Notes: generated by a model from the letters alone, not told the origin. DNA of 64,000 nt from Bacteriovorax sp. MedPE-SWde (GCA_001874305.1 MPCU01000003.1:496001-560000), one strand, 5' to 3'. Positions 1 through 9,150 are shown, counted from the first letter of the stretch. Translations and numbers: made by a program.

Positions 1-261
1 TTTGGATGCTATAATCCTGTTCTAGGAGCTATGCAAAGCTACTTGATTTCAAATGAACCGCAAAAGGTTTATATTGGTGAAATTCAGAGATCCTTTCTCT
101 TTGATGCTTCAGAGCCAATTCATCTCGAACATTCATTTAAGTACTTAAGATCAGATATCAGCTACCTATGTGAGCAAACTGGATTTTCTCTTGAGAATAA
201 TTTTGCAGACGATAATGAATACTTCATCGATTCTCTTTGGAAAGTTGCTAAGGGAGTATAG
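1..261 (+). CDS. EgtD-like L-histidine N-alpha-methyltransferase family protein, C-terminal fragment
   Basis: The frame is open from the first base of the window, so this is the 3' end of a gene that begins outside it; the internal ATG at 31 is probably not a start. The 86 visible residues resemble the C-terminus of the EgtD/DUF2260 SAM-dependent methyltransferase family: the stretch SEPIHLEHSFKY followed by a C-terminal strand region with ADDNEYFIDSLW fits the family's substrate-side end. EgtD trimethylates histidine in ergothioneine synthesis, but relatives have other amine substrates and the SAM-binding core is not visible. It ends 39 bases before the next gene. A DUF2260 protein of other function is the main alternative. 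Confidence 0.6.
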   Translation, partial: FGCYNPVLGAMQSYLISNEPQKVYIGEIQRSFLFDASEPIHLEHSFKYLRSDISYLCEQTGFSLENNFADDNEYFIDSLWKVAKGV

Positions 262-268
262 TAAGTCG

Positions 269-277
269 TGATATAAT
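269..277 (+). promoter_or_regulatory. Extended -10 promoter element
   Basis: TGATATAAT is a perfect extended -10 (TGn plus TATAAT). It sits 23 bases before the TTG start of the following gene, leaving room for a short leader that contains the AGGAG ribosome-binding site at 290-294. No good -35 is needed with this element. Confidence 0.5.
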
Positions 278-300
278 AAAGCGAAATCTAGGAGAACAAT

Positions 301-1647
301 TTGTTGATTACAATCGCTGGAGCATCAGGCTTTATAGGTAAGAATCTAACAAAAAATCTAGTATCTCGTTTTAATGTTAGAGGACTAAGTAGAAGCACTA
401 AGAGTTCCGAAGGGAATCTCGAATGGGTGTGTGCTGATCTCTTCTCATTTCAAAGTACAAATGAAGCATTAAAAAATAGTGATGTAGCAATCTTCTTAGT
501 GCACTCGATGCTTCCATCATCACGTTTATTTCAAGGAAATTTTCAAGACACGGATCTTATGATTGCAGATAATTTTGCAAAGGCCTGTGTTAATAATAAT
601 ATCAAACATATTATTTATCTTGGTGGCCTGGTTCCAGATCATGGAATTAGCAAACACTTAGAGAGTAGAAAAGAAGTTGAAGATGTATTTAAGGCAACTA
701 ATATTCCATTGACAGTCTTGCGTGCAGGTATGGTCGTAGGTGATGGAGGATCATCTTTTGAAATATTAAAGAACTTAGTATTAAACCTTCCTGCGATGTT
801 ATTACCACAGTGGACTAAGAGTAATACTCAGACCATATATATAGATGATTTAATTTCTGTTATAGCTGAGTCCGCTGGCAACGAGACCTTCTATAATAAG
901 ACTATAGACGTTGTGAATGGAGAGAAAATAACTTACGGAGAGTTGATTGAACAAACCTCAATTTATCTAGAGAAAAAGAAACTAATGATACCTGTTCCTA
1001 TTAATTATACTTCCTTCTCTAAGTTATGGGTCAAGATATTTGGCGAAGCGGACAGTGAGCTTGTATCTCCATTAATTGATAGCCTCTTATGTCATTTACC
1101 TACTCCTGAAGTTCCTAAAGAAATCGATCACCTCATAAAGTTTAGAAAGTACAAAGATATGCTCAATAATATATCTAAAGAAAAACTTAAAAGAGTTAAA
1201 AGGAAAGGACATAGAGCAGAAAGAAATGTTCGCTCCATTCAGCGCCTTTCTAACCCTCATAAGCTATCTCAAATAGATATAAGTGACGAGTATCTTAATT
1301 GGTTACCAAGTCATATGAATCATTTTATATTAGCGCAAAGAGATGGTGATAATATAACTTTTGTAGTTACTGGACTACAAGCACCTTTATTAAAATTAGA
1401 GCGAATTGAAGATAGTAAAGGTCTAGATAGAATTAAGTTTCATATTACTGGAGGACTTCTTACGCAAGATAGTCACTCCGGTTGGCTAGAGTTTAGGCAT
1501 GTGGCAAAAGGGAAGTATACATTAGTTTCTATCAATAACTTTAAGCCTTCACTACCTTGGTACTTGTATAAATTTACCCAGGCCCTACTTCACAGTAGAG
1601 TTATGAATCAATTTGGTAAGCATCTAGATTCAATGGAAAGCAAGTGA
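301..1647 (+). CDS. NAD(P)-binding epimerase-like protein with C-terminal DUF2867-type domain
   Basis: The N-terminus has a Rossmann NAD(P)-binding fingerprint, GASGFIG at residues 7-13, and continues as an atypical SDR (NmrA-like) domain to about residue 240. The last 150 residues, with SHMNHFILAQRDGD and GGLLTQDSHSGWLEFRHV, match the DUF2867 C-terminal region of bacterial proteins often named SDR family or DUF2867 protein. Residues 290-310 are strongly basic. The TTG start at 301 is chosen because AGGAG lies six bases upstream and the fold begins at once; a second TTG follows directly. The substrate is unknown. It is likely a single transcript from the extended -10 upstream. Confidence 0.75.
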   Translation: MLITIAGASGFIGKNLTKNLVSRFNVRGLSRSTKSSEGNLEWVCADLFSFQSTNEALKNSDVAIFLVHSMLPSSRLFQGNFQDTDLMIADNFAKACVNNNIKHIIYLGGLVPDHGISKHLESRKEVEDVFKATNIPLTVLRAGMVVGDGGSSFEILKNLVLNLPAMLLPQWTKSNTQTIYIDDLISVIAESAGNETFYNKTIDVVNGEKITYGELIEQTSIYLEKKKLMIPVPINYTSFSKLWVKIFGEADSELVSPLIDSLLCHLPTPEVPKEIDHLIKFRKYKDMLNNISKEKLKRVKRKGHRAERNVRSIQRLSNPHKLSQIDISDEYLNWLPSHMNHFILAQRDGDNITFVVTGLQAPLLKLERIEDSKGLDRIKFHITGGLLTQDSHSGWLEFRHVAKGKYTLVSINNFKPSLPWYLYKFTQALLHSRVMNQFGKHLDSMESK

Positions 1648-1716
1648 ATCCTTGTCCATTCTTCTCGTAGCGTCTAGAATATTACATAGTAAAAACTAAA
1701 ATAAAGGAATATTGCT

Positions 1717-2190
1717 ATGTTCAAACTATTACTTATTTCAACTCTAGTATTATTATTTCAATCTTGTGCTGGTCATAAGAGTATGAAGAATGAAGTTACA
1801 AAAAAGCCATTCTATGGAAAAGAGATCAAGAAAACTAAGGCGATTGCTTTAGATAAGATTATTAAGAATCATTCTGCGTATAATAATAAAGATGTCGTGA
1901 TGGAAGCGAATGTTGAAAAAGTATGTGCTAAGAAAGGTTGTTGGATGACTCTACAGGGAAGCGATAAAACTTTCAGAGTTAAGTTTCATGACTATAGCTA
2001 CTTTGTTCCAATGTCACTTATTGGAAAGAAAGTTTGGGTTGAAGGAAAAGTTATTCGTAAGACTCTTTCAATCAAAGATACAAAGCACTATCTTGAAGAT
2101 GCTGGAGCATCAAAGAAAGAGATCGCAGCAGTTACAAAGCCAAGCTTTGAGTACCGTATTGTTGCAAAAGGTGTAAAAGTCGTTAACTAA
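1717..2190 (+). CDS. DUF4920 lipoprotein
   Basis: A lipoprotein signal ends in FQSC with the lipidated cysteine at residue 17, so the mature protein should be anchored in an envelope membrane. The rest is a DUF4920 domain: an OB-fold-like stretch with the paired cysteines KVCAKKGCWM (Cys70 and Cys75), then VKFHDYSYFVP and a conserved strand containing VWVEGKV. The cysteine pair suggests metal or redox chemistry, but no function is established for the family. AAGGA lies eight bases before the ATG. It is followed by a hairpin terminator shared with the convergent gene. Confidence 0.75.
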   Translation: MFKLLLISTLVLLFQSCAGHKSMKNEVTKKPFYGKEIKKTKAIALDKIIKNHSAYNNKDVVMEANVEKVCAKKGCWMTLQGSDKTFRVKFHDYSYFVPMSLIGKKVWVEGKVIRKTLSIKDTKHYLEDAGASKKEIAAVTKPSFEYRIVAKGVKVVN

Positions 2191-2206
2191 TATATTCGTC
2201 ACAAAA

Positions 2207-2228
2207 AAGGCCCTCAATTGAGGGCCTT
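2207..2228. terminator. Bidirectional rho-independent terminator
   Basis: AAGGCCCTC and GAGGGCCTT form a 9-bp stem around a short AATT loop between two convergent genes. The U-tract is best for the leftward transcript (six T after the stem on the minus strand); the rightward side has a weaker TTGTTAT tail. Confidence 0.8.
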
Positions 2229-2235
2229 GTTATAC

Positions 2236-2739
2236 TTATTGTCTAAGAAAAAATTCTTCTTGCAGGTACTCATAAACCTTAATATTCACTTTCATTGCTT
2301 TCGTTGAAGCAGTATCAAGAATAAGCTTTTTGGCCTTCTTAACCTTCTTTGCACGAGATTTTGCAACAGCTCTTATTCTCATATTAACTAGAGGTCCAAA
2401 AGGAACCGCAATACAAGTTGCCGGGTTATAGTTTACACAGTTATCGACAAAGTCTATCTTCTCTTCATTCTTAAAGCTCTCATAAACATTATCAAAAGCT
2501 TCAATCACTTCTTCTTTAGTTAAGATAATTTCTTCTTGATGCTTGAGGTCTTCATCGGTTTCATCATCAAACTCTCTTATATATTGAAATGACTCAATGA
2601 TTTTATACTTTGAACATTCAGCATCTAAGCACTCTGCTGATAGCGACTGCTTTTTCACATACTCTGACTTATCTCTAGAGTAGATACTTCCAGCAAATAC
2701 GTTACTTAAAATTAAAAATGATAATAAGAACTTTTTCAT
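2236..2739 (-). CDS. Small exported protein of unknown function
   Basis: A Sec signal peptide (MKKFLLSFLILSNVFAG, cleavage near residue 16-17) is followed by about 150 residues rich in Glu, Asp and Lys. The mature part has an acidic central helix region (EFDDETDEDLKHQEE), two cysteines in DNCVNYNPATCIAVPFGP that could form a disulphide, and a basic segment KSRAKKVKKAKK. I do not recognise a family. The gene stands alone, ending at the shared terminator and starting next to the phoR terminator. Confidence 0.65.
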   Translation of the reverse strand: MKKFLLSFLILSNVFAGSIYSRDKSEYVKKQSLSAECLDAECSKYKIIESFQYIREFDDETDEDLKHQEEIILTKEEVIEAFDNVYESFKNEEKIDFVDNCVNYNPATCIAVPFGPLVNMRIRAVAKSRAKKVKKAKKLILDTASTKAMKVNIKVYEYLQEEFFLRQ

Positions 2740-2801
2740 AATTTCCCCCGTGTTTGTTTTAAACTATCTAACACGGCGATAAGTTCTCGCTCTATTACAT
2801 G

Positions 2802-2832
2802 AAAAAAAGTTATACTCATGATGAGTATAACT
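2802..2832 (-). terminator. Rho-independent terminator of the phoB-phoR operon
   Basis: AGTTATACTCAT and ATGAGTATAACT are perfect 12-bp arms separated by one base, followed on the minus strand by seven T. It lies just downstream of the histidine kinase stop codon. Confidence 0.85.
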
Positions 2833-2839
2833 AAGCTAC

Positions 2840-4093
2840 TTAGAGTGTTACAGTGAATGTACTTCCATGATTCTCAGTGCTTACGACTTGTATTTTACCA
2901 CCTAGCTGATCTACTGCATGTTTAACTATTGAGAGGCCAAGTCCTGTTCCGCCCAGTTCTCGTGATCGAGAGTGGTCTACTCTATAAAACCTTTCAAATA
3001 TATGTTCTAGATCTTTTGGTCCAATTCCAATACCTGTATCTTTAATCTCTATTACATTATTTAATCCAGTAGTCTTACTTGAGATAGAAATAATATCTCC
3101 TTCTTTAGAATACTTGAAAGCATTATCAATGAGGTTTCCTAATACATGCTGTAGTAAAATTGGATCAGACTCCACAAAACTAATATTGAGATTCGTATTC
3201 ACTTTTATATCTTGATTAGGATACTTCGCCTTAATATCTGAAATTGTACTATCTATAAATTCTTCTAGATCTATAGTTTGTCTCAGAATTTCTCTATCTT
3301 TTTCAAGTGATGAGAGACTTAGGATATCTGTGAAAAGTACAGATAATCTGTCCACATTTTTCTCAATTCTGATTAAGTGAGAGGCAAGCTCACTGGAGAC
3401 TTTATCCTTTGATAACATCGCCATTTGAATAAAGCCCTTAATTGAAGTTAGAGGGGTTCTCATCTCATGGGAAATATTTGAGACAAGATCTTCTTTAATT
3501 TTTCTAATAGCAGAAGTTTGTTTGTTCTCATAAAGAACAATACTCCATAAAGAAAGTAACGAAAGAATTACAAATACTGGAATTAGAAGGAGAAAAACTG
3601 ATTTATATATAGTGTTAATTGTTTTTGATAAGAAACTAAAAGGTATTGCTTTTCTTAGAACATAGACTTTATTCAAATAGTTGATTTTAACAGCACCATA
3701 GAACATTGGTATATCTAAAGTGGAGCTTTGTCTTACAGAGCTGCCTTTATCTGATTTAAAAGCATCCCGTACCTCTGGCCTATCTTTATGATTCTCCATT
3801 TTACTATGATCTTTCTCTGTATCACAGAGTACATTACCGGATTGAGAGATTAGTGTGATTCGGTTATTAGGTCCGACTTTAAATTCTTCACATAGCTTAT
3901 TAGCTGGAAGATCAATTCTTGTGATTGACTGTTTTGCATAATCAAGAAAGTTATAAAGCTGACTTTTTGCCTGCTCATGAAAGAAAATATTAATATAGTA
4001 TTTACCGATAAGTGCGGTTGTTATTATCGCAACCATTAAAACTAAAGTTTGCCAGGTTGCTAACGCTTTATACTTTATATTAGAGCTTTTCAT
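2840..4093 (-). CDS. phoR: PhoR-like sensor histidine kinase
   Basis: Membrane sensor kinase of a phosphate-type two-component system. Two transmembrane segments (about 12-32 and 163-188) flank a periplasmic domain of some 130 residues. The cytoplasmic part has HisKA with the phospho-acceptor His209 in SNISHEMRTPLTSIKG, an N box with GNLIDNAFKYS near 319-329, the G1 box DTGIG at 352-356, the F box and G2 box GGTGLGL at 381-387. It overlaps the response regulator gene by 14 bases, so the two are co-translated. The divergent pst operon identifies phosphate as the likely signal; in the known system PhoR senses Pi through PstSCAB and PhoU. Confidence 0.85.
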   Translation of the reverse strand: MKSSNIKYKALATWQTLVLMVAIITTALIGKYYINIFFHEQAKSQLYNFLDYAKQSITRIDLPANKLCEEFKVGPNNRITLISQSGNVLCDTEKDHSKMENHKDRPEVRDAFKSDKGSSVRQSSTLDIPMFYGAVKINYLNKVYVLRKAIPFSFLSKTINTIYKSVFLLLIPVFVILSLLSLWSIVLYENKQTSAIRKIKEDLVSNISHEMRTPLTSIKGFIQMAMLSKDKVSSELASHLIRIEKNVDRLSVLFTDILSLSSLEKDREILRQTIDLEEFIDSTISDIKAKYPNQDIKVNTNLNISFVESDPILLQHVLGNLIDNAFKYSKEGDIISISSKTTGLNNVIEIKDTGIGIGPKDLEHIFERFYRVDHSRSRELGGTGLGLSIVKHAVDQLGGKIQVVSTENHGSTFTVTL

Positions 4094-4775
4094 TTATTCT
4101 ATATCCTATTCCACGAATGGACTCTACTTGTGAAGAATAGTGTTTTAGTTTTTTCCTAAGTCCGAAAATATGGGTGTCGATAGTTCTGTCTGTTACATGA
4201 ACGGCATCGCCTTGAATAACTAACTTCAGCTCTTTTCTAGTCATAACTTTTCCTACGTTCTTAAGAAGTATTGTCATAAGATTAAATTCTGATTTTGTTA
4301 ACTGTACTTCTTTTTCTTGTAAGAGGAATACTCGTTTTTGTATATCAAGAGACAAGGCACCTAATTCTAGCTTTGATATATTTTCTTTCTTATCTTTAAT
4401 GAGGTGATATCTTCTAAGTTGGCAGCGAAGACGTGCTAAGAGAATATTTATATCAAAGGGTTTCGTAATATAATCATCAGCACCAGCGTTTAGACCTTCA
4501 ATTATTTGTTCTGGCTGAGTTAGTGCAGTAATCATAAGAATGGGATTACTACTATATAAGTCGTGACTCCTTATATAGTTGCAAACTTCCATTCCTGTTG
4601 CACCAGGAAGCATTCTATCAAGTAGAAAAATATCAAATGTATTCTCTTTAATAAGATCGATTGCAGTTTTACCGTTTGATGTGCAGATGACATCAAGTCC
4701 TAAGGACTCTACTTGGGACTTTAGTAAGTCTTGAATGTCTAGGTCGTCTTCAACTAATAATGCTTTTAATCTCAT
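4080..4775 (-). CDS. phoB: PhoB-like OmpR-family response regulator
   Basis: Receiver domain (residues 1-120) with acidic pocket Glu9-Asp10-Asp11, phospho-acceptor Asp53 in LLDRMLPGATG, Thr83 and Lys105 in ITKPF, followed by an OmpR/PhoB winged-helix DNA-binding domain (about 130-230, with VHVTDRTIDTHIFGLRKKL as recognition helix region). It is the first gene of the leftward two-gene operon and would activate the divergent pst operon and itself under phosphate limitation. The intergenic region has direct repeats with 11-bp period, as in Pho boxes. Assignment to PhoB rather than another OmpR member rests on this context. Confidence 0.85.
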   Translation of the reverse strand: MRLKALLVEDDLDIQDLLKSQVESLGLDVICTSNGKTAIDLIKENTFDIFLLDRMLPGATGMEVCNYIRSHDLYSSNPILMITALTQPEQIIEGLNAGADDYITKPFDINILLARLRCQLRRYHLIKDKKENISKLELGALSLDIQKRVFLLQEKEVQLTKSEFNLMTILLKNVGKVMTRKELKLVIQGDAVHVTDRTIDTHIFGLRKKLKHYSSQVESIRGIGYRINEKL

Positions 4776-4831
4776 TTTTCAGCCACTCACTGTTAGTAAT
4801 TTCAAGTGTATACGCAATTTATCACGAGGTT

Positions 4832-4849
4832 TGTTAGGAATCTGTTAGG
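4832..4849 (-). promoter_or_regulatory. Candidate Pho box facing phoB
   Basis: TGTTAGG occurs twice with starts 11 bases apart (4832 and 4843). Read on the minus strand this is CCTAACA-N4-CCTAACA, the two 7-bp repeats plus 4-bp spacer layout of a PhoB site, upstream of the phoB start. Confidence 0.5.
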
Positions 4850-4875
4850 ACTTAGGCCCTAAGAGAATCAAAGTC

Positions 4876-4893
4876 CTGACAAAACACTAACTT
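4876..4893 (+). promoter_or_regulatory. Candidate Pho box facing pstS
   Basis: CTGACAA-N4-CTAACTT is an imperfect direct repeat with 11-bp period, close to the known CTGTCAT-N4-CTGTCAC type of PhoB site. It is on the strand of the pst operon. Confidence 0.45.
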
Positions 4894-4966
4894 ATCATTT
4901 TACTTTTTTCACTCTAGCCTCTGGGTAAGCATTTTAAAAGAATACTATACGGTTAAAGGCCAAATT

Positions 4967-4984
4967 CTAACCAAAGGCCAACAA
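4967..4984 (+). promoter_or_regulatory. Second candidate Pho box facing pstS
   Basis: CTAACCA-N4-CCAACAA repeats the same 7+4 layout, 48 bases before the pstS start. It is weaker than the other two and could belong to a tandem PhoB array. Confidence 0.35.
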
Positions 4985-5031
4985 AACTTTAATTGTAAAA
5001 ATGATATCAATAACCAACAAAGGACTTATAG

Positions 5032-5955
5032 ATGAAATTTTCCAAAAGCTTATTTACACTCTTTTTAATATCAGCAATTTTGTTGGTTATAGCTCCATAT
5101 GATGCTTCGGCCAAGACTTTACGAGGTAAAGTGTCAATTGATGGGTCTAGTACAGTTTTTCCTATTACTGAAGCAATTGCAGAAGAGTTTCGATCTGTTG
5201 CGCCAAGAGTTAAGGTTATTGTTGGTGTTTCAGGTACAGGTGGTGGCTTTAAAAAGTTTCTTGCTGGTTCAATAGATATTAATAATGCTTCTAGAAGAAT
5301 TAAAAGCAAAGAAGTTAAGAAGGCTAAAAAGCAAAATATTGACTTCCTTGAAATACCAGTGGCCTTTGATGGAATTACTGTTGTTATAAATAAGGCCAAT
5401 GATTGGGCGAAGGAAATCACTCCTGCTGAACTTAAGAAGATCTGGAATACGAACTCTAAAGTTGTAACTTGGAAAGATGTACGTTCTTCATGGCCAGATA
5501 AGAAAATTAAGCTTTATGGTCCGGGTACAGATTCTGGAACTTTTGATTACTTTACTAAAGCGATAAATGGTAAGTCACGTGCAAGCCGCTCAAACTATAC
5601 AATGAGTGAAGATGATAATGTTCTCGTGGCCGGTGTATCTGGAGATAAGTATGCTCTAGGTTACTTTGGTTTTGCATACTATCTAGAAAACAAGACAAAG
5701 ATAAACGCACTTCCTATTAAGAGTAAAAATGGAAGTATTACTCCATCAATGGAGAGTATTAATTTAGGTACTTATGTTCCTCTTTCAAGACCAATTTTTA
5801 TCTATGCAAGAAAAGATGCTTTTAAGAAACCTGAAGTAAAAAAGTTTATTCAGTTTTATTTAGAAGAAGCAGGTGGTCTAGTAAAGGATGTAGGATATGT
5901 TCCACTTCCTAAAGCTGATTATGAGGAGTCTCTTGAAAAGATCAAATCTCTTTAA
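5032..5955 (+). CDS. pstS: Phosphate ABC transporter substrate-binding protein PstS
   Basis: Periplasmic phosphate-binding protein. A signal peptide (MKFSKSLFTLFLISAILL, cleavage after ASA at residue 27) precedes the PBP-like fold. The phosphate-binding loops are visible: IDGSSTVFPITEA near the mature N-terminus, GVSGTGGGFKKF with the family's SGTGGG signature, and GPGTDSGTFDYF. The length, 307 residues, is usual for the shorter PstS/SphX group. It is the first gene of pstSCAB-phoU and has AAAGGA nine bases before the ATG. Expression is expected to depend on PhoB through the upstream repeats. Confidence 0.93.
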   Translation: MKFSKSLFTLFLISAILLVIAPYDASAKTLRGKVSIDGSSTVFPITEAIAEEFRSVAPRVKVIVGVSGTGGGFKKFLAGSIDINNASRRIKSKEVKKAKKQNIDFLEIPVAFDGITVVINKANDWAKEITPAELKKIWNTNSKVVTWKDVRSSWPDKKIKLYGPGTDSGTFDYFTKAINGKSRASRSNYTMSEDDNVLVAGVSGDKYALGYFGFAYYLENKTKINALPIKSKNGSITPSMESINLGTYVPLSRPIFIYARKDAFKKPEVKKFIQFYLEEAGGLVKDVGYVPLPKADYEESLEKIKSL

Positions 5956-6847
5956 GGCAAACTCTATTAAAAAAGACTGGTTTGATAGTTTTGTTAAAGG
6001 TAGTTTAGGATTGTGTGCACTTATCTCAATCATAACTACCTTTAGTATTATCTTCATCCTAGGAAAAGAGACGCTATTATTTTTTGAGCAAGTTCCTATT
6101 GGGGACTTTCTCTTTGGTACCAAGTGGGAGCCTCTACTTGAGCCACAATCTTTCGGTGTACTTCCTCTCATAAGTGGAACTTTCTTAATTGTTATTGGTT
6201 CCTCGTTGGTCGCTATACCTGCAGGCCTTCTGACATCAATTTACCTTGGGGAATATGCTGGTCCTCGGACTAAAGCTATAGTTAAACCTATTCTTGAAAT
6301 ATTAGCAGGAATTCCGACCGTCGTTTACGGATACTTCGCTCTAACAGTAATCACACCAATGTTAAAAATGATCTTTCCTAGTATTGAAGTATTCAATGCA
6401 CTAAGTGGTTCAATTGTTGTAGGGATTATGATCCTACCAATGATTTCTTCATTGTGTGACGATGCTATGTCATCACTACCTCGTTCTCTAAAGGAAGGTG
6501 GTTATGCAATGGGAGCAACAAGTTTTGAAGTAGTATGGAGTATTTTAGTTCCTACAGCTCTTCCTCGAATTGTTGCTGCTTTTATCTTAGCTATATCCCG
6601 AGCAATTGGAGAGACAATGGCCGTTGTAATGGCCGCTGGTGCAACTCCAAAAATGACAATGAACTTCTTAGAAAGTATTCAAACGATGACGTCATATATT
6701 GTACAGGTAAGTTTGGGCGATACTCCGGCAGGAGGGGTTGAGTACCAAACATGTTTTGCCGTCGGTGCGGTCCTATTTGTCATGACTCTTGTTATGAATA
6801 TTATAGGAAGAAAATTCTATAAAAGATTTAATCTAGAGATTGAGTAG
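5933..6847 (+). CDS. pstC: Phosphate ABC transporter permease PstC
   Basis: Inner-membrane permease subunit with about six transmembrane helices and the BPD_transp_1 domain; the EAA-type loop appears as EGGYAMGATSFEVVWSILVPTALPRIVAAF. The start is uncertain: ATG codons at 5897 and 5921 and the TTG at 5933 are in frame. TTG 5933 is preferred because GAGGAG lies four bases before it, giving a 304-residue protein beginning MKRSNLFKANSIKKDW and a 23-base overlap with pstS. Translational coupling to pstS is likely whichever start is used. It pairs with PstA to form the channel. Confidence 0.9.
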   Translation: MKRSNLFKANSIKKDWFDSFVKGSLGLCALISIITTFSIIFILGKETLLFFEQVPIGDFLFGTKWEPLLEPQSFGVLPLISGTFLIVIGSSLVAIPAGLLTSIYLGEYAGPRTKAIVKPILEILAGIPTVVYGYFALTVITPMLKMIFPSIEVFNALSGSIVVGIMILPMISSLCDDAMSSLPRSLKEGGYAMGATSFEVVWSILVPTALPRIVAAFILAISRAIGETMAVVMAAGATPKMTMNFLESIQTMTSYIVQVSLGDTPAGGVEYQTCFAVGAVLFVMTLVMNIIGRKFYKRFNLEIE

Positions 6848-6855
6848 AGGGACAT

Positions 6856-7710
6856 ATGAGTTTAAGACGAAGACGTCTCACAGAAAAATGTTTTAAGATA
6901 GCAACAGCTCTAATTACCTGGTCATCAATTGCTATTTTAGGGGTTTTAGTTTTTCAAATCCTAAAAGAAGGTATGCAGTGGGTGGATTGGCAGTTTATTA
7001 CTTCGCTTCCTTCTAGGAAAGCTGAGAAGGCCGGAATTTATACTGCGATATGGGGAAGTTTCTATTTAATGATCACAACTATGCTATTCGCTCTACCAAC
7101 TGGTATTGGAGCGGCAATCTTCTTAGAAGAATATGGTGGTAAAAGTCGATTGTCTCGATTCATTGATGTTAATGTTGCAAACTTAGCAGGTGTACCGTCA
7201 ATTGTTTATGGGTTGTTAGGCCTCGCTGTTTTTGTTAATTTATTTGGTTTTGGAAGAAGTGTAATCTCTGGAGGATTAACACTTGGACTTCTCGTTTTAC
7301 CCGTTATTATCATAACGACTAGGGGAGCGATACGTTCAGTTCCCAAATCTATTCCCCAAGCAGCTTATGCGCTAGGTGCAAAAAAGTGGCAGGTTATATT
7401 CTTTCACACGCTACCTTACGCTCTTCCGGGAATTTTGACTGGAGTTATATTATCTGTCTCTAGAGCGATAGGTGAAACGGCTCCACTGATTATAGTTGGT
7501 GCTGCAGCTTATGTTGCTTTTGTTCCAGAGTCGCTTCTTGATGAATTTACAGCACTTCCTATTCAAATATTTAATTGGACAAGTAGACCTCAAGAGGTTT
7601 TTCATAGTTTAAGTGCTGGAGGAATAATTATTCTATTAAGTGTAATGCTTACGATGAATTCCGTAGCAATTTTCTTTCGACATAAAACTCAAAGGAGTAG
7701 AAATGGTTGA
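6856..7710 (+). CDS. pstA: Phosphate ABC transporter permease PstA
   Basis: Second inner-membrane subunit of the Pst channel, 284 residues, with about six transmembrane helices. The EAA loop reads [30 protein letters not shown], and [16 protein letters not shown] follows as in PstA proteins. The N-terminal cytoplasmic end is basic ([10 protein letters not shown]). It starts 8 bases after pstC behind a GAGGG motif and overlaps pstB by 8 bases, so the operon is tightly coupled. Confidence 0.92.
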   Translation: MSLRRRRLTEKCFKIATALITWSSIAILGVLVFQILKEGMQWVDWQFITSLPSRKAEKAGIYTAIWGSFYLMITTMLFALPTGIGAAIFLEEYGGKSRLSRFIDVNVANLAGVPSIVYGLLGLAVFVNLFGFGRSVISGGLTLGLLVLPVIIITTRGAIRSVPKSIPQAAYALGAKKWQVIFFHTLPYALPGILTGVILSVSRAIGETAPLIIVGAAAYVAFVPESLLDEFTALPIQIFNWTSRPQEVFHSLSAGGIIILLSVMLTMNSVAIFFRHKTQRSRNG

Positions 7711-8473
7711 TTCAATAGATTCAAATGACGGTATTTTTAGGACTCAAAACTTAAATCTCTACTATGGAGAAAATAGAGCTGTAAAAGATGTCTCTATTTC
7801 TTTTAAAAAGAAAGAAGTAACCGCCATTATTGGACCAAGTGGATGTGGTAAAAGTACTCTATTACGTACTCTTAATAGAATGAATGACTTTATAGATATC
7901 TTTAGTACTAAAGGTGAAATCTTTTTTCAAGGTGAAGATATATATCGAAGTTCTCAAGATGTTGCAGATCTTAGAAAGAGAGTGGGGATGGTATTTCAAA
8001 GGCCTAACCCTTTTCTAAAAAGTATTTATAAGAATATTGTCTGGGGACCTCAAATACATGGAACTAAGAAAGATCTTGATGAGTTAGTAGAAAGCTCTTT
8101 AAGAAAAGCAGGTCTTTGGGATGAAGTGAAGGATAGATTAAATGATCTCGCAACGAATCTATCCGGGGGACAACAGCAAAGGCTTTGTATTGCTCGTACA
8201 ATTGCAATGAAGCCTGAGGTTATCCTTATGGATGAGCCTTGCTCAGCTTTGGACCCACGTTCAACAGCTAGAATTGAAGATCTGATTGGTGAACTTAGAA
8301 AAGACTACACGATCGTAATTGTTACACACAATATGCAACAAGCTGCTAGAATTTCAGATAAGACAGCTTTTTTCTATGAGGGTGAATTAGTCGAATTTGG
8401 AGATACCAAATCACTTTTCACAAAGCCTAAAGAGAAACGTACAGAAGACTATATTACAGGTCGATTTGGTTAG
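7703..8473 (+). CDS. pstB: Phosphate ABC transporter ATP-binding protein PstB
   Basis: Cytoplasmic ATPase that powers phosphate import. All ABC motifs are intact: Walker [10 protein letters not shown] at residues 44-52, Q-loop in [10 protein letters not shown] near 95-104, signature LSGGQ at 153-157, Walker B ILMDEP at 174-179 and the switch His209. [14 protein letters not shown] and DPRSTARIE are typical of PstB as opposed to other importers. AAAGGAG lies just before the ATG, inside the pstA end. Confidence 0.95.
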   Translation: MVDSIDSNDGIFRTQNLNLYYGENRAVKDVSISFKKKEVTAIIGPSGCGKSTLLRTLNRMNDFIDIFSTKGEIFFQGEDIYRSSQDVADLRKRVGMVFQRPNPFLKSIYKNIVWGPQIHGTKKDLDELVESSLRKAGLWDEVKDRLNDLATNLSGGQQQRLCIARTIAMKPEVILMDEPCSALDPRSTARIEDLIGELRKDYTIVIVTHNMQQAARISDKTAFFYEGELVEFGDTKSLFTKPKEKRTEDYITGRFG

Positions 8474-8481
8474 GAGGATTT

Positions 8482-9150
8482 ATGCCAAAACACTTAGGAA
8501 ATGCTTTAAAGTCGCTAAAGAATAATCTTCTTACACTTATGGAGTATACAGAGACAACTGTAGAAATGGCCGTTGAGGCGCTTGAAAATAAAGACCAGGC
8601 CAAGGCAAATGAAGTCTTCAATAGTGATGATGAAATTGATGAGATGGAAGTTGCGATTGAAGAGGAATGTCTTCAGATCTTAGCGCTACATCAACCTGTT
8701 GCAATTGATTTACGCTTTATAATAACGGCATTGAAAGTAAATAACGACTTAGAACGAATTGGAGATCTTGCTGTTAATATTTCTGAAAGGGCCCTTGCTC
8801 TATCAAAGATGGATGATCACGAGTCTCCATTTAACTTTACGATAATGGCCGCCAAGACAAAAGAGATGTTAAAGAATGCAATTGATTCTCTTATGAGTAA
8901 AGATACTGCTCTGGCGAAAAAGGTTTGCCAAGATGATGACGAAGTAGACACGATTAATCGTGAGGTCTATCAGATTATTTATGAAGGGGTTAAGACACAT
9001 CCTGAAAGAATTGAGTTCTATCTTCAATACCTATCATGCTCTCGTCATCTCGAACGTATCGCAGATTATGCTACTAATATAGCTGAAGATGTTATCTATA
9101 TGGTTGAAGGTGAAATAGTGAGGCATAGCCCAGATCTATACAAGGATTAG
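8482..9150 (+). CDS. phoU: Phosphate signalling protein PhoU
   Basis: Two PhoU three-helix repeats (about residues 10-100 and 115-205), each with the acidic metal-binding motif E(D)xxxD-type: LERIGDLAVNISERAL in the first and LERIADYATNIAEDVIY in the second. PhoU transmits Pst transporter status to PhoR and keeps the Pho response off when phosphate is ample. AGGAGG precedes the ATG at good spacing. It is the last gene of the operon, followed by a strong terminator. Confidence 0.93.
   Translation: MPKHLGNALKSLKNNLLTLMEYTETTVEMAVEALENKDQAKANEVFNSDDEIDEMEVAIEEECLQILALHQPVAIDLRFIITALKVNNDLERIGDLAVNISERALALSKMDDHESPFNFTIMAAKTKEMLKNAIDSLMSKDTALAKKVCQDDDEVDTINREVYQIIYEGVKTHPERIEFYLQYLSCSRHLERIADYATNIAEDVIYMVEGEIVRHSPDLYKD

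Noticed and set aside
5007-5420. Antisense open frame over the pstS start
   Set aside because: It covers the pstS signal-peptide region and promoter; the translation has no recognisable features and pstS is certain.
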